The translations under genes and the position numbers were made by a program. From Bacteroidales bacterium (GTDB lineage: Bacteria; Bacteroidota; Bacteroidia; Bacteroidales; BM520): a stretch of DNA of 64,000 bases. The stretch is from contig JAEEQW010000005.1 of assembly GCA_016285515.1 (NCBI GenBank), positions 62,001 to 126,000 on the forward strand, read 5' to 3'. A model generated the notes under the pieces. The model was given only the letters and a program-made list of their open reading frames with translations. It ran no database searches and had not been told where the DNA came from. Within the stretch, counting starts at the first letter, position 1; the number at the start of each line of letters is the position of its first letter. Shown here piece by piece: positions 1-8,259 of this stretch.

Positions 1-162
1 TGCAACATGACCGGTAAGTCCTGACCTATAGCCCATTTCCTTTCTGACGGGGTCAAGGATAATACCGGATTTGCCGTCCCACAATGCATCACGCACCTCA
101 TCCAGAGTCGTGCCAAGACACGAATATATTCCCATTCCGGTAATAACTACTTTTCTATTCAT
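1..162 (-). CDS. Beta-ketoacyl-ACP synthase, N-terminal fragment (cut by window edge)
   Basis: Only the first 54 codons are present; the gene runs off the left edge. The fragment starts at an ATG 14 bases downstream of the fabG stop and contains the VVITGMGIYSCLG opening typical of FabB/FabF-like condensing enzymes, which extend acyl-ACP chains by decarboxylative condensation. The GIYSCLG and GYRSGLTG segments resemble, as I remember them, the ketosynthases of Bacteroidota aryl polyene or flexirubin clusters more than housekeeping FabF. The catalytic Cys-His-His residues lie outside the window, so subtype and activity cannot be judged. It is most likely co-transcribed with the upstream fabG. 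Confidence 0.85.
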   Translation of the reverse strand, partial: MNRKVVITGMGIYSCLGTTLDEVRDALWDGKSGIILDPVRKEMGYRSGLTGHVA

Positions 163-176
163 TTGGCGTTTTATTA

Positions 177-923
177 TTAAGTATAAAGACCTCCGTTGAC
201 TGAAATCACCTCACCCGTGATATACGAAGCTTTGTCAGACGCAAGAAATCCCACTATCTCGGCAACTTCATCCGGTGTTCCGAAACGACCCAAAGGTATC
301 GATTTCTTCAGTTCCTCCTCGTCAAGACCTTTAGTCATATCAGTTGCAATAAAACCCGGAGCAACAGCATTGACTGTGATTCTGCGCGGACCAACCTCAA
401 GCGCAAGAGCCTTAGTGGCACCAATAATCGCTGCCTTTGCAGCTGAGTAGTTAACCTGACCAGGCAAACCTTTCAGACCTGACAGCGAAGCAATATTGAC
501 GACACGCCCTTTGCGATGCATCATCATATCCTTTATCACACGTCTCGTAATATAGAAAAAACTGTTCAAGTTAGTGTTAATCACGTTGTTCCACTGAGCA
601 TCATCCATCAGCACCATAACATTGTCCATCCTTATACCAGCATTATTTACAAGCACGGAAATATATCCGTCCGGATGCATAACACTCCATTGCTCCAAAG
701 CTTCAGTTATCTTGTCAGGCTTTGACACGTCACACTGCATAAGTTCAGCTTCTCCACCTACATCCTTAATCTCTTCAAGCGTCTGTTCCGCAGCCTCCTT
801 ATTGCTGTTATAATTAATAATCACAGGATACCCCATGGATGCAAGCTTCAGACTTACCGCCCTGCCTATTCCGCGGGAACCTCCTGTAACAAGTGCATAT
901 TCCTTATTATTACTGTTTCTCAT
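177..923 (-). CDS. fabG: 3-oxoacyl-ACP reductase, FabG-like SDR
   Basis: NADPH-dependent short-chain dehydrogenase that would reduce 3-oxoacyl-ACP to 3-hydroxyacyl-ACP in the cytoplasm. At 248 aa it has the normal family length. Visible motifs are the Rossmann TGGSRGIG (13-20), NNAG (93-96), the active-site serine region NIASLSG (143-149) and YSAAK (Y159, K163). It is followed after 14 bases by a ketosynthase gene. That pairing and the EYALVTGGSRGIGRA opening resemble the specialised FabG of aryl polyene type clusters rather than the copy in a primary fab operon; this sub-assignment is inference. A TAnnTTTG promoter element lies 19 bases upstream of the ATG. Confidence 0.92.
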   Translation of the reverse strand: MRNSNNKEYALVTGGSRGIGRAVSLKLASMGYPVIINYNSNKEAAEQTLEEIKDVGGEAELMQCDVSKPDKITEALEQWSVMHPDGYISVLVNNAGIRMDNVMVLMDDAQWNNVINTNLNSFFYITRRVIKDMMMHRKGRVVNIASLSGLKGLPGQVNYSAAKAAIIGATKALALEVGPRRITVNAVAPGFIATDMTKGLDEEELKKSIPLGRFGTPDEVAEIVGFLASDKASYITGEVISVNGGLYT

Positions 924-941
924 CTCTAAACGCTATAATTG

Positions 942-949
942 CAAAAATA
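942..949 (-). promoter_or_regulatory. Bacteroidota -7 element for fabG
   Basis: On the minus strand this reads TATTTTTG, matching the Bacteroidota -7 consensus TAnnTTTG, 19 bases upstream of the fabG start and inside the only intergenic gap before it. I did not find a convincing -33 TTTG. Confidence 0.45.
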
Positions 950-955
950 ATCAAT

Positions 956-2020
956 TTATACTATCTGCTGATCCTTTTTATTCTGCTTGTTTCTGCGATA
1001 GGAATTCTTCTTCCATAACGACTTGGCATATTCCTGCATGTCTGCCGCCTCATCAACCTCATCAATTATTTCAAGTCCGGCAATGGTTTCGATAATGTCC
1101 TCAAGCGTGACTATCCCTTGGAAACTGCCGTATTCATTGATAATCACACATATATGTTCCTTATTTCGCATAAGAGCTTCCCATATATCGCTTATAGGAG
1201 TCTTTTCCGAAAATGACGAAATATCACGTTTGATTTCCGAAAGGCGCATATAGAATTGATCTTTGGCAACAAGTTCAAGGACTTCATTACGAAGGACATA
1301 GCCAGTAATATACTCATCATTTTCCCTATAAAGGAGGATACGCGAATGATGATGGAATGACTGATTATTGAAGAAATTCTTCAAAGTCATTGATTCAGAA
1401 GCCATTGCAGCGACAACGCGCGGTGTCATAATCTCTTCCGCCAAAATATCGTCGAGACGGATGATATTCTGAATAACCTCCCTCTCATCCTCTTCAAAAA
1501 CGCCCTCTTCCTCACCGACATCAACCATTGCGGATACTTCCTCACGCGAAACTGAATATTCTGAATCTTCCTTGGCAAAAAGTTTAGTTATCCATTCCGC
1601 TATAATAACCAACGGATAAGTAATGAATATCATTAATTTGATAGTATTCGCGGCAAATGGGGTCAATCTGCGCCAATAGTTCGCACCAATCGTCTTCGGA
1701 ATGATCTCCGAAAAGACAAGTATCAAGACCGTAATAATTGCTGAAGCAATGCCTACAGCTTTATTACCAAACAGATTGCCCACCTCTCCACCAATCACAA
1801 CAGCCCCCATAGTATTAACTATAGTGTTGAGAATCAATATAGAGGACAAAGGTCGGTCAATATTCAGCTTGAACTTTTTAAGTCTTATGGCACTCTTGTC
1901 CCCTTCATCCTCCTTCATTGTCAGATATGAGATGGGAGTTGAAAGCAATGTCGATTCCAATAAAGAGCACAGGAACGAAATACCAATTGTAAAGATGACA
2001 AGTAGAATGAGAGTTGTCAT
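956..2020 (-). CDS. CNNM/CBS domain membrane protein (HlyC/CorC family)
   Basis: Inner-membrane protein of the CNNM (DUF21) plus CBS-pair family, members of which are linked to magnesium or cobalt export; the substrate here is not shown by the sequence. The first roughly 150 residues hold several hydrophobic segments including LLESTLLSTPISYL, a DUF21 hallmark. The CBS pair follows (EEIMTPRV to GIVTLEDIIETI, roughly 195-310). The protein then ends in a short charged tail (KKNSYRRNKQNKKDQQ), so the C-terminal CorC_HlyC transporter-associated domain of longer family members seems absent. It has its own promoter element and is not obviously coupled to the ABC genes upstream. Confidence 0.88.
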   Translation of the reverse strand: MTTLILLVIFTIGISFLCSLLESTLLSTPISYLTMKEDEGDKSAIRLKKFKLNIDRPLSSILILNTIVNTMGAVVIGGEVGNLFGNKAVGIASAIITVLILVFSEIIPKTIGANYWRRLTPFAANTIKLMIFITYPLVIIAEWITKLFAKEDSEYSVSREEVSAMVDVGEEEGVFEEDEREVIQNIIRLDDILAEEIMTPRVVAAMASESMTLKNFFNNQSFHHHSRILLYRENDEYITGYVLRNEVLELVAKDQFYMRLSEIKRDISSFSEKTPISDIWEALMRNKEHICVIINEYGSFQGIVTLEDIIETIAGLEIIDEVDEAADMQEYAKSLWKKNSYRRNKQNKKDQQIV

Positions 2021-2040
2021 TCGATTTCAGAAATTTTTTG

Positions 2041-2048
2041 CAAAAGTA
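2041..2048 (-). promoter_or_regulatory. Bacteroidota -7 element for the CNNM/CBS gene
   Basis: Reads TACTTTTG on the minus strand, 20 bases upstream of the CNNM/CBS ATG, in the 43-base gap after the ABC transporter stop. It suggests independent transcription of the downstream gene. Confidence 0.5.
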
Positions 2049-2063
2049 GTAAAAAAAACGGAA

Positions 2064-3878
2064 TTATATTTCATATCCAGCATATTGTGTCATATATAAT
2101 TCATAATATCTGCCCTTCGCAGCAAGCAATGCATCATGACTGCCGCTTTCGACGATTCTGCCCTTATCCATAACAACAATCAAATCAGCATCCCGTATAG
2201 TAGACAGGCGATGCGCGATTATAATACTCGTGCGGTTTTTCATGATTTCCGTCATTGCATCCTGAATGTTCTTTTCAGTGAGGGTATCAACACTTGATGT
2301 GGCCTCATCAAGAATGAGAATCCTTGGATCGGCAACAAATGCTCGTGCAATGGCAAGCAGCTGACGCTGTCCCTGACTGATATTGCTGCCCGAAGGACTC
2401 AGAACGGTGTCAATACCGTCAGGAAGAGCTGCTATCATTTCATCGCAGTGACTTGCCTTTATTGCAGCATCAATCTCTTTCCGGGTTGCATCCTCACGAC
2501 CATACTTCAGATTATTGTAGATAGTATCAGCAAAAAGCACAGTTTCCTGCAATACTATAGCCATTTTGCGACGAAGTTCCTTCAACGGAATATCATGGAT
2601 TTCCTTACCGTCAATGCTTATACGTCCGCTGTCAGGGTCATAAAAACGCATCAGCAGATTAACAATCGTAGTCTTTCCGCAGCCTGTCGAGCCGACAAGA
2701 GCTATTTTCTTACCAGAAGCAATACTTAAGTTAAAATCATAAATTATCTGTTTGTCAGGCGTATATGAGAAATTAATATTTTCAAATTTCACATCACCCA
2801 CAACATCACCCATAGGTGCGGTACCGGAAAGATTTTCCTTAGGTTCATCCAATATCCTGAACACACGTTCCGCACCGGCTATGGCGGTTTGCAGACTGCC
2901 GTATATCTGGGCAAGTTCGTTTATAGGACGGCTGAACTGCTTAGCGTAAACGATAAATGCTGAGATAACGCCGATTGAAATCAATCCGTTAATTGCAAAA
3001 TAGCCACCAAACGCCGCAATAATCACAAATCCGATATTTCCTATACTGTTCATCACAGGCCCCATGATACCGGCAAGAGTGTCAGCCTTGATACCCGATT
3101 TAGTCAGCAAATCGGATGATCTGTTGAAATCCTCGATGGTTGTTTTCTGATAGTTATAAGCCACAATAGTCTTATATCCGGTCACAGTTTCCTCAACGAT
3201 ACCGTTAAGGGCTCCGAGGTTTGTCTGTTTCAGACGGGAATATTTTCTTATTTTACCCGACATCATCTTAGTTGCTATCAGCGTGAAAATCACAGTAGTA
3301 AAACTCAGCAGAGCCAACTGCCAACAGTATATGAGCATTATGACAACAGTGCCGATTATAGTCAGAACACCTGAGAACAGAGACACTATTGACTGAGAAA
3401 CGGTATTTGACACATTTTCTATATCATTCGACATACGACTCATCAGGTCACCGTGCGAATGGCTGTCGATAAATCCTATAGGCAAATCAATGATATGGTT
3501 GAAGAGTTTGCCTCTCATTTTTCTTACTATACGTTGGCTGAGGTAAGCGCTCAGACGACTTTGGAAAAGATTTCCGATGCCGTTGAGCAAGTAAGTCACC
3601 AGCATTACAATGAGGATAACTATGAGATTACCTTCACGAGTTCCGGAAATGATATCTATTGCATTACTCTGGAGACTTGGAGCAATTATACCTAAAGCAG
3701 TACTTAAGATAACAGTGAATAACATCCAGAATAACAGCATTTTCTCTGTGGAAAAATACTCCATAAGCCTCTTCAGGGTTGCTCCTGCATTCTCAGGTTT
3801 TTCGACTTCGGCAAAACGTCCTGGACCGCCTCTGCGTCCAAGTTCCATTTGAGAGTATTTGGTATTATTGCCAGCCAT
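2064..3878 (-). CDS. ABC exporter half-transporter with intact ATPase motifs
   Basis: Type IV (B-family) ABC exporter subunit with a six-helix membrane domain (about 45-340) fused to a nucleotide-binding domain (about 360-600). Walker A is GSTGCGKTT (396-404), Walker B LILDE carries the catalytic glutamate E525, and the switch histidine is H556 (IIAHR). Its signature is the unusual ISQGQ (500-504) instead of LSGGQ. It pairs with the upstream half-transporter, whose residues are degenerate in the complementary way, so the two form a heterodimer with one competent ATP site. The reading frames overlap by one base (TAATG), implying translational coupling. The substrate is unknown; lipids and drugs are the common ones for this family. 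Confidence 0.93.
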   Translation of the reverse strand: MAGNNTKYSQMELGRRGGPGRFAEVEKPENAGATLKRLMEYFSTEKMLLFWMLFTVILSTALGIIAPSLQSNAIDIISGTREGNLIVILIVMLVTYLLNGIGNLFQSRLSAYLSQRIVRKMRGKLFNHIIDLPIGFIDSHSHGDLMSRMSNDIENVSNTVSQSIVSLFSGVLTIIGTVVIMLIYCWQLALLSFTTVIFTLIATKMMSGKIRKYSRLKQTNLGALNGIVEETVTGYKTIVAYNYQKTTIEDFNRSSDLLTKSGIKADTLAGIMGPVMNSIGNIGFVIIAAFGGYFAINGLISIGVISAFIVYAKQFSRPINELAQIYGSLQTAIAGAERVFRILDEPKENLSGTAPMGDVVGDVKFENINFSYTPDKQIIYDFNLSIASGKKIALVGSTGCGKTTIVNLLMRFYDPDSGRISIDGKEIHDIPLKELRRKMAIVLQETVLFADTIYNNLKYGREDATRKEIDAAIKASHCDEMIAALPDGIDTVLSPSGSNISQGQRQLLAIARAFVADPRILILDEATSSVDTLTEKNIQDAMTEIMKNRTSIIIAHRLSTIRDADLIVVMDKGRIVESGSHDALLAAKGRYYELYMTQYAGYEI

Positions 3879-5611
3879 TATTCATCAACTCCTTTCCCCA
3901 TCTGTGATTCGTAAATGTCCTGATAGATGGAACATTTTTTCATCAGTTCAGCATGAGTGCCTGTGTCAGCGATGGTGCCATGATCCATCACTATTATGCG
4001 GTCGGCATTTTTCACTGATGCTATTTTCTGTGCAACGATGATTTTCGTCACGTCAGCCTTTTCCTTGTTGAGAGCTTTATAAAGATTAGCCTCGGTTTTC
4101 AGGTCAAGGGCGCTGGTGGCGTCATCAAAGATGAGAATATTGGCATACTTGAGGACCGCTCTTGCAATAGCTATTCTTTGACGCTGGCCACCGCTAAGAT
4201 TCGTACCCTGCGCATTGACCATCGTCATATATTTGTCAGGCATCTGTTCAATAAAATCCGCAGCCTGTGCTATTTTAGCAGCTTTCATTATCTCCTCCTC
4301 GGTAGCCTGCGGCTCGCCCCATCTGATATTCTCATGAATGGTCTTGTTGAAAAGCTCACTCTTCTGAAGAGCTATGGCCACTTTCTCACGAAGAGCTTCC
4401 TGAGTGTAATCACGAACATTTATACCGTCAATCAGCACCTCGCCTTCAGTGACATCATAAAAACGCGGAATCAAGTTGACCAACGTGGATTTGCCGCAGC
4501 CGGTCGAACCGACTATTGCGACTGTTTCGCCCGGGTTAACAGTAAGATTTATATTCTTAAGGATTGGCGTTTCAGTCCCCGGATAAGCAAAAGACACATT
4601 GTTGAAATCGAGACGCCCCTTAGCAAGACTGATATCAGTGGCAGTGCCGTCGGGCAGTGCTGTCGTTGTGTTAAGGACTTCTCTGATACGCTTCCATGAA
4701 GCCATACCTCTTGTAATAGTCTGAAACAGCATCAAGAGCATCAGTATTCCGTACAGCAATTGTGTTGTATACGTGATTGCCGCCATGATGTTGCCGGGTG
4801 ACGAAACGCCCGAAGCCACATCAAAAGAACCCACATACAGAATAACCACAACAGCGATGTTCATAAAGATGAACATAACCGGAAACATATATGATAACAA
4901 TATCAGAACGCTCAACTGTGTACCAATCAGTTCCTCGTTGGCCTTTCCAAAACGGGTCTTTTCATAAAGTTCACGCACACAAGCCTTTATGATGCGGATG
5001 CCAGTAATATCCTCCTGCATTATCTGGTTCACGTTATCCAACTGTGCCTGCAATTTTGTGAACAGCGGCCCGGCCTTTCGCAGACAGACTATCATGAAAC
5101 CTATAACGAAAGGCAATGTGCACAACACTATAAAACTGTATTTCGGATTCAGGCTGAACAGGAAATACAAACTGCCGAAAGTGAGCAATCCGGTCCTTAT
5201 CAATCCTCTTATAAACTGTGCCACCATTCTCTCAGTCTGAGTTATGTCATTGGTGACACGAGTGACAAGTGACCCAGTCGTAAACTCGTCAGTCTGCTGG
5301 AACGACAATCCCATAATGCGTTTGAAAGCGTCTTTGCGGATGCTGTTGCCTACGTTTTGACTGGAAATGTTAACACAGATACTGTTTGAGGCACCACAAA
5401 CACAGCCGATAAACACCAAAATCACCATCCGGAGTCCATATTTCAGAATGAGCTGCATATCGCCCACTCCACCATTGTTGACCCCGAGCACACCATCATC
5501 AACGATGGCGCTCATCAACTTCGGCTGTGCCAAATCCACAAACACCTCGCCTGTCATGAATATGACAGCGGCTATTGCAAGAGGAAGATACTTCCTAATA
5601 TATTTCCACAT
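3878..5611 (-). CDS. ABC exporter half-transporter with degenerate ATPase site
   Basis: Partner half-transporter of the preceding entry, 577 aa, with membrane domain about 1-310 and nucleotide-binding domain about 330-570. Walker A (GSTGCGKST, 368-376) and the signature LSGGQ (472-476) are canonical, but the catalytic Walker B glutamate is replaced by aspartate (LIFDD, D497) and the switch histidine by glutamine (Q528, VAQKI). This is the known pattern of heterodimeric exporters such as TM287/288 or BmrCD, in which one nucleotide site is non-hydrolytic. It starts 19 bases after the fadD stop and so probably belongs to a fadD-ABC-ABC transcript. Confidence 0.93.
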   Translation of the reverse strand: MWKYIRKYLPLAIAAVIFMTGEVFVDLAQPKLMSAIVDDGVLGVNNGGVGDMQLILKYGLRMVILVFIGCVCGASNSICVNISSQNVGNSIRKDAFKRIMGLSFQQTDEFTTGSLVTRVTNDITQTERMVAQFIRGLIRTGLLTFGSLYFLFSLNPKYSFIVLCTLPFVIGFMIVCLRKAGPLFTKLQAQLDNVNQIMQEDITGIRIIKACVRELYEKTRFGKANEELIGTQLSVLILLSYMFPVMFIFMNIAVVVILYVGSFDVASGVSSPGNIMAAITYTTQLLYGILMLLMLFQTITRGMASWKRIREVLNTTTALPDGTATDISLAKGRLDFNNVSFAYPGTETPILKNINLTVNPGETVAIVGSTGCGKSTLVNLIPRFYDVTEGEVLIDGINVRDYTQEALREKVAIALQKSELFNKTIHENIRWGEPQATEEEIMKAAKIAQAADFIEQMPDKYMTMVNAQGTNLSGGQRQRIAIARAVLKYANILIFDDATSALDLKTEANLYKALNKEKADVTKIIVAQKIASVKNADRIIVMDHGTIADTGTHAELMKKCSIYQDIYESQMGKGVDE

Positions 5612-5630
5612 GCACTATTAATCAGCTTAA

Positions 5631-7427
5631 TTATTCCTTTGTCTGATAATAGATTTCGCGGCAGATGCTGTCGTATTTCTGATATACAACTTTACGCTTC
5701 AGTTTAAGTGTCTGTGAAAGTTCACCAGTACTAATGTCCCAAACGTCAGGGACTAATCTGAAACGTTTAATTTTCTCATGATCTGCCAATGACTCATTAA
5801 CCTTGTCAACTTCCTTTTGTATGACATCAATGACATCCTGGGATTTGGTCATTTCCTCACGGGTGGAAGGTACCTGTTTGTTCTGACTTTGCAAATAATC
5901 CCCGATTTTCTTGAGACTAGGTACTATGATTGCAGAAACAAACTTCTCATTTTCACCGATAACCATCAAATTATCAATAAATTCTGAAGTCTTAAGTTTA
6001 TTTTCGATAACCTGCGGTGCAATGTATTTGCCTAATGACAGTTTGAATATCTCCTTTTTTCTGTCGGTAATCTTAAGATATTCACCCTGGCTGTCTTTTA
6101 CCATAGTGCCAATGTCGCCCGTATGGAACCAGCCGTCCTCATCTATGACCTCCTTCGTTAATGCTTCGTCCTTGTAATATCCTTTCATTACACATGGACC
6201 TTTGGTGAGTATTTCACCGTCTTCAGCAAATTTCACCTGAACGGTAGGCAGAATAACGCCTACGCAACCGAACTTGATAATATTTCTTCTGGGGTGATTG
6301 ACAGCAATCACAGGTGATGTTTCCGTAAGTCCATAACCTTCATACACTCTGACTTTTGCAGCAGTAAACAGACGTATTACCTTTTCAGGGATAGATGACC
6401 CGCCGGAGACAACGGTCATTTCATCCTTACCAGACAATGCTTCTCTCCATTTGCTATAAACCAACTTGTCAGCAATGCTGATTTTAAATCTATAGAAAGG
6501 ATTTTTATTGTAATGGTCATATTTGGTGGCCTCATCAAAAGCCCAGTAATAAATTTTCTTCTTTATTCCGGTCTGATTCTTCCCTGCCTGATACAACTTG
6601 TCGTACATCATCTCGAAAACGCGCGGAACTGCACAGAAGCCATCGGCATGCATATCGTGCATATCCTTGCCTATGGTAGCCAAACTCTTCGCATAATAGT
6701 GGCTTACACCCATAAATTGATAATGGTAATTAACAGTTCTTTCATACACATGACATAACGGCAAGAAACTCAGCATCTTAGCATGATAGTCAAGCAGCTG
6801 GTAGTCACGGACTATAGGATAAAAGTTGTTGCAGATGTTTTTGTGTGTGAGCATCACGCCCTTTGACCGACCTGTTGTACCTGACGTATATATAATGGTA
6901 GCGGTGTCATCGGTTGAAATATTTTTTCTGTTATTCTCGATGGTTGCAGCCCATTTTTCACGGCTCTGTTCACCGATTTTAATTATTTCATCCATATTGG
7001 CAACACCTTCTATTTTATCAACGCTATAGACAAGAGGATGCTGGGCCACTTCTGGGAATACCGGAGCAACATGTTTATAGATAGCTTCGGTACCTATAAT
7101 AATGCACTTGCAATCGCAATGGTTGAGTATATATTCAAATTCGAGTTTATTCAACGTGGGATATACAGGTACATGAATCATGTGGGCAAGCATAATTCCC
7201 ATGTCAAAGAAATTCCATGCAGGGCGGTTGTTCATTATGGTTACAATCTTGTCGCCCTCAACTAATCCTATTTCCAGTAATGCGGATGCAATGATATGTG
7301 AATAATTCACATAATCCTTTATGCTGTATGTCTTCCAGCCATCTCCTTCGCGTTCTGCAAAGAAGTCAGGTTTTTCATATTTTGATGATATTTCATCCAA
7401 AATATCAAATATTCGAGTTGGTACCAT
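5631..7427 (-). CDS. fadD: Long-chain fatty acid--CoA ligase (AMP-forming)
   Basis: ANL-superfamily enzyme that activates fatty acids with ATP and CoA to acyl-CoA via an acyl-adenylate. At 598 aa it has the usual length of bacterial long-chain acyl-CoA synthetases. The phosphate-binding loop YTSGTTGRSKG is at 180-190, followed by GYGLTETSP and the adenylate-binding DGWFHTGDIG, and then a C-terminal lid domain with ITDRKKEIFK. No membrane segment or signal peptide is evident. It is the first gene of a probable unit with the two ABC half-transporters. A role in handing acyl chains to that exporter is possible but not shown. Confidence 0.92.
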   Translation of the reverse strand: MVPTRIFDILDEISSKYEKPDFFAEREGDGWKTYSIKDYVNYSHIIASALLEIGLVEGDKIVTIMNNRPAWNFFDMGIMLAHMIHVPVYPTLNKLEFEYILNHCDCKCIIIGTEAIYKHVAPVFPEVAQHPLVYSVDKIEGVANMDEIIKIGEQSREKWAATIENNRKNISTDDTATIIYTSGTTGRSKGVMLTHKNICNNFYPIVRDYQLLDYHAKMLSFLPLCHVYERTVNYHYQFMGVSHYYAKSLATIGKDMHDMHADGFCAVPRVFEMMYDKLYQAGKNQTGIKKKIYYWAFDEATKYDHYNKNPFYRFKISIADKLVYSKWREALSGKDEMTVVSGGSSIPEKVIRLFTAAKVRVYEGYGLTETSPVIAVNHPRRNIIKFGCVGVILPTVQVKFAEDGEILTKGPCVMKGYYKDEALTKEVIDEDGWFHTGDIGTMVKDSQGEYLKITDRKKEIFKLSLGKYIAPQVIENKLKTSEFIDNLMVIGENEKFVSAIIVPSLKKIGDYLQSQNKQVPSTREEMTKSQDVIDVIQKEVDKVNESLADHEKIKRFRLVPDVWDISTGELSQTLKLKRKVVYQKYDSICREIYYQTKE

Positions 7428-7460
7428 ATTTTATTAATTCATATACATTCTTTTTCGCTG

Positions 7461-7468
7461 CAAATATA
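7461..7468 (-). promoter_or_regulatory. Bacteroidota -7 element for fadD-ABC unit
   Basis: Reads TATATTTG on the minus strand, 33 bases upstream of the fadD ATG. It sits back to back with a plus-strand element at 7482-7489, so this is a compact divergent promoter region. Confidence 0.5.
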
Positions 7469-7481
7469 ATATTTTTTCTAT

Positions 7482-7489
7482 TACTTTTG
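7482..7489 (+). promoter_or_regulatory. Bacteroidota -7 element for the nicotinamidase/EIIC/GH31 unit
   Basis: TACTTTTG matches TAnnTTTG and lies 57 bases upstream of the lipoprotein hydrolase ATG, leaving an untranslated leader of roughly 50 bases. Confidence 0.5.
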
Positions 7490-7546
7490 CACCGTTAAAA
7501 AAATGAGTTAACAGAAACATAAACAGAAACAATAATTGACAAAAAA

Positions 7547-8245
7547 ATGAAAAACAATCTTTTCGCAATCATGGTACTCGCATCTCTCGTCACCACATTT
7601 GCCGGCTGTGGCAACAAGAAGACAAAACAAACTGAAACTGCCGGTCAGAATACGGTTCAGCAAGTCCAAAACCAACGTCTGCTCATTATCGTTGACCCAC
7701 AGATTGACTTCACGACAGGCAGCCTGGCTGTAGCAAAAGGACCCGAATCAATGGATCGCTTAGCTGTTGCCATCAACAATGGTGCATGGAAGAAATATGA
7801 CATGATTATCGTCACACAGGACTGCCACCCAGCAAACCATTGTTCTTTCATCGAACAGGGCGGTGTATTCCCTCCTCACTGTGTTGCCGGAACCGAAGGC
7901 ATGAATGTATATCCTAACCTTGCAGTTGCCCTTGATTCAATCAACGGCATAAGCGTCACATATCTTACCAAAGGTGAAAAGGCCGACAAGGAAGAGTTCT
8001 CTATCTTCCAAAGTGAGACAAACGGTCCAAATCTCAAGGAAATCATCACTTCCACACCATTTGAAGGAGTTGACATCTGCGGAATCGCATCCGACTACTG
8101 TGTCTTTGAAACCCTGAAAGACCTTCTGGCATTCTATCCCGCAGAAAAAGTCCGCATCGTTGACAACTGCATAGCATCTGTTTCAGATGACCAGAAGCTC
8201 GTTGACTTCATGAGCGATAATCATGTCGTTACCATCCAGTTCTGA
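7547..8245 (+). CDS. Lipoprotein nicotinamidase-like cysteine hydrolase (isochorismatase fold)
   Basis: Isochorismatase-superfamily amidase most like nicotinamidase/pyrazinamidase PncA, which converts nicotinamide to nicotinate and ammonia. The triad residues are present: D50 (VDPQIDF), K142 (LTKGE) and C185 (GIASDYCV). So are the probable metal ligands D92, H94 and H98 (QDCHPANH) and H111 (FPPHC). Unlike ordinary cytoplasmic PncA, it begins with a lipoprotein signal ending in TTFAGC (C21) and a polar linker, which would place it in the periplasm or on the cell surface. It is 14 bases upstream of a PTS EIIC-like gene and heads a three-gene run. The exact amide substrate is not proven by sequence. 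Confidence 0.87.
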   Translation: MKNNLFAIMVLASLVTTFAGCGNKKTKQTETAGQNTVQQVQNQRLLIIVDPQIDFTTGSLAVAKGPESMDRLAVAINNGAWKKYDMIIVTQDCHPANHCSFIEQGGVFPPHCVAGTEGMNVYPNLAVALDSINGISVTYLTKGEKADKEEFSIFQSETNGPNLKEIITSTPFEGVDICGIASDYCVFETLKDLLAFYPAEKVRIVDNCIASVSDDQKLVDFMSDNHVVTIQF

Positions 8246-8259
8246 CTATACCAAATGAG

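Noticed and set aside
196-2099. Plus-strand ORFs opposite fabG and the CNNM gene
   Set aside because: They lie entirely opposite strong minus-strand genes, lack family motifs and reflect shadow reading frames.
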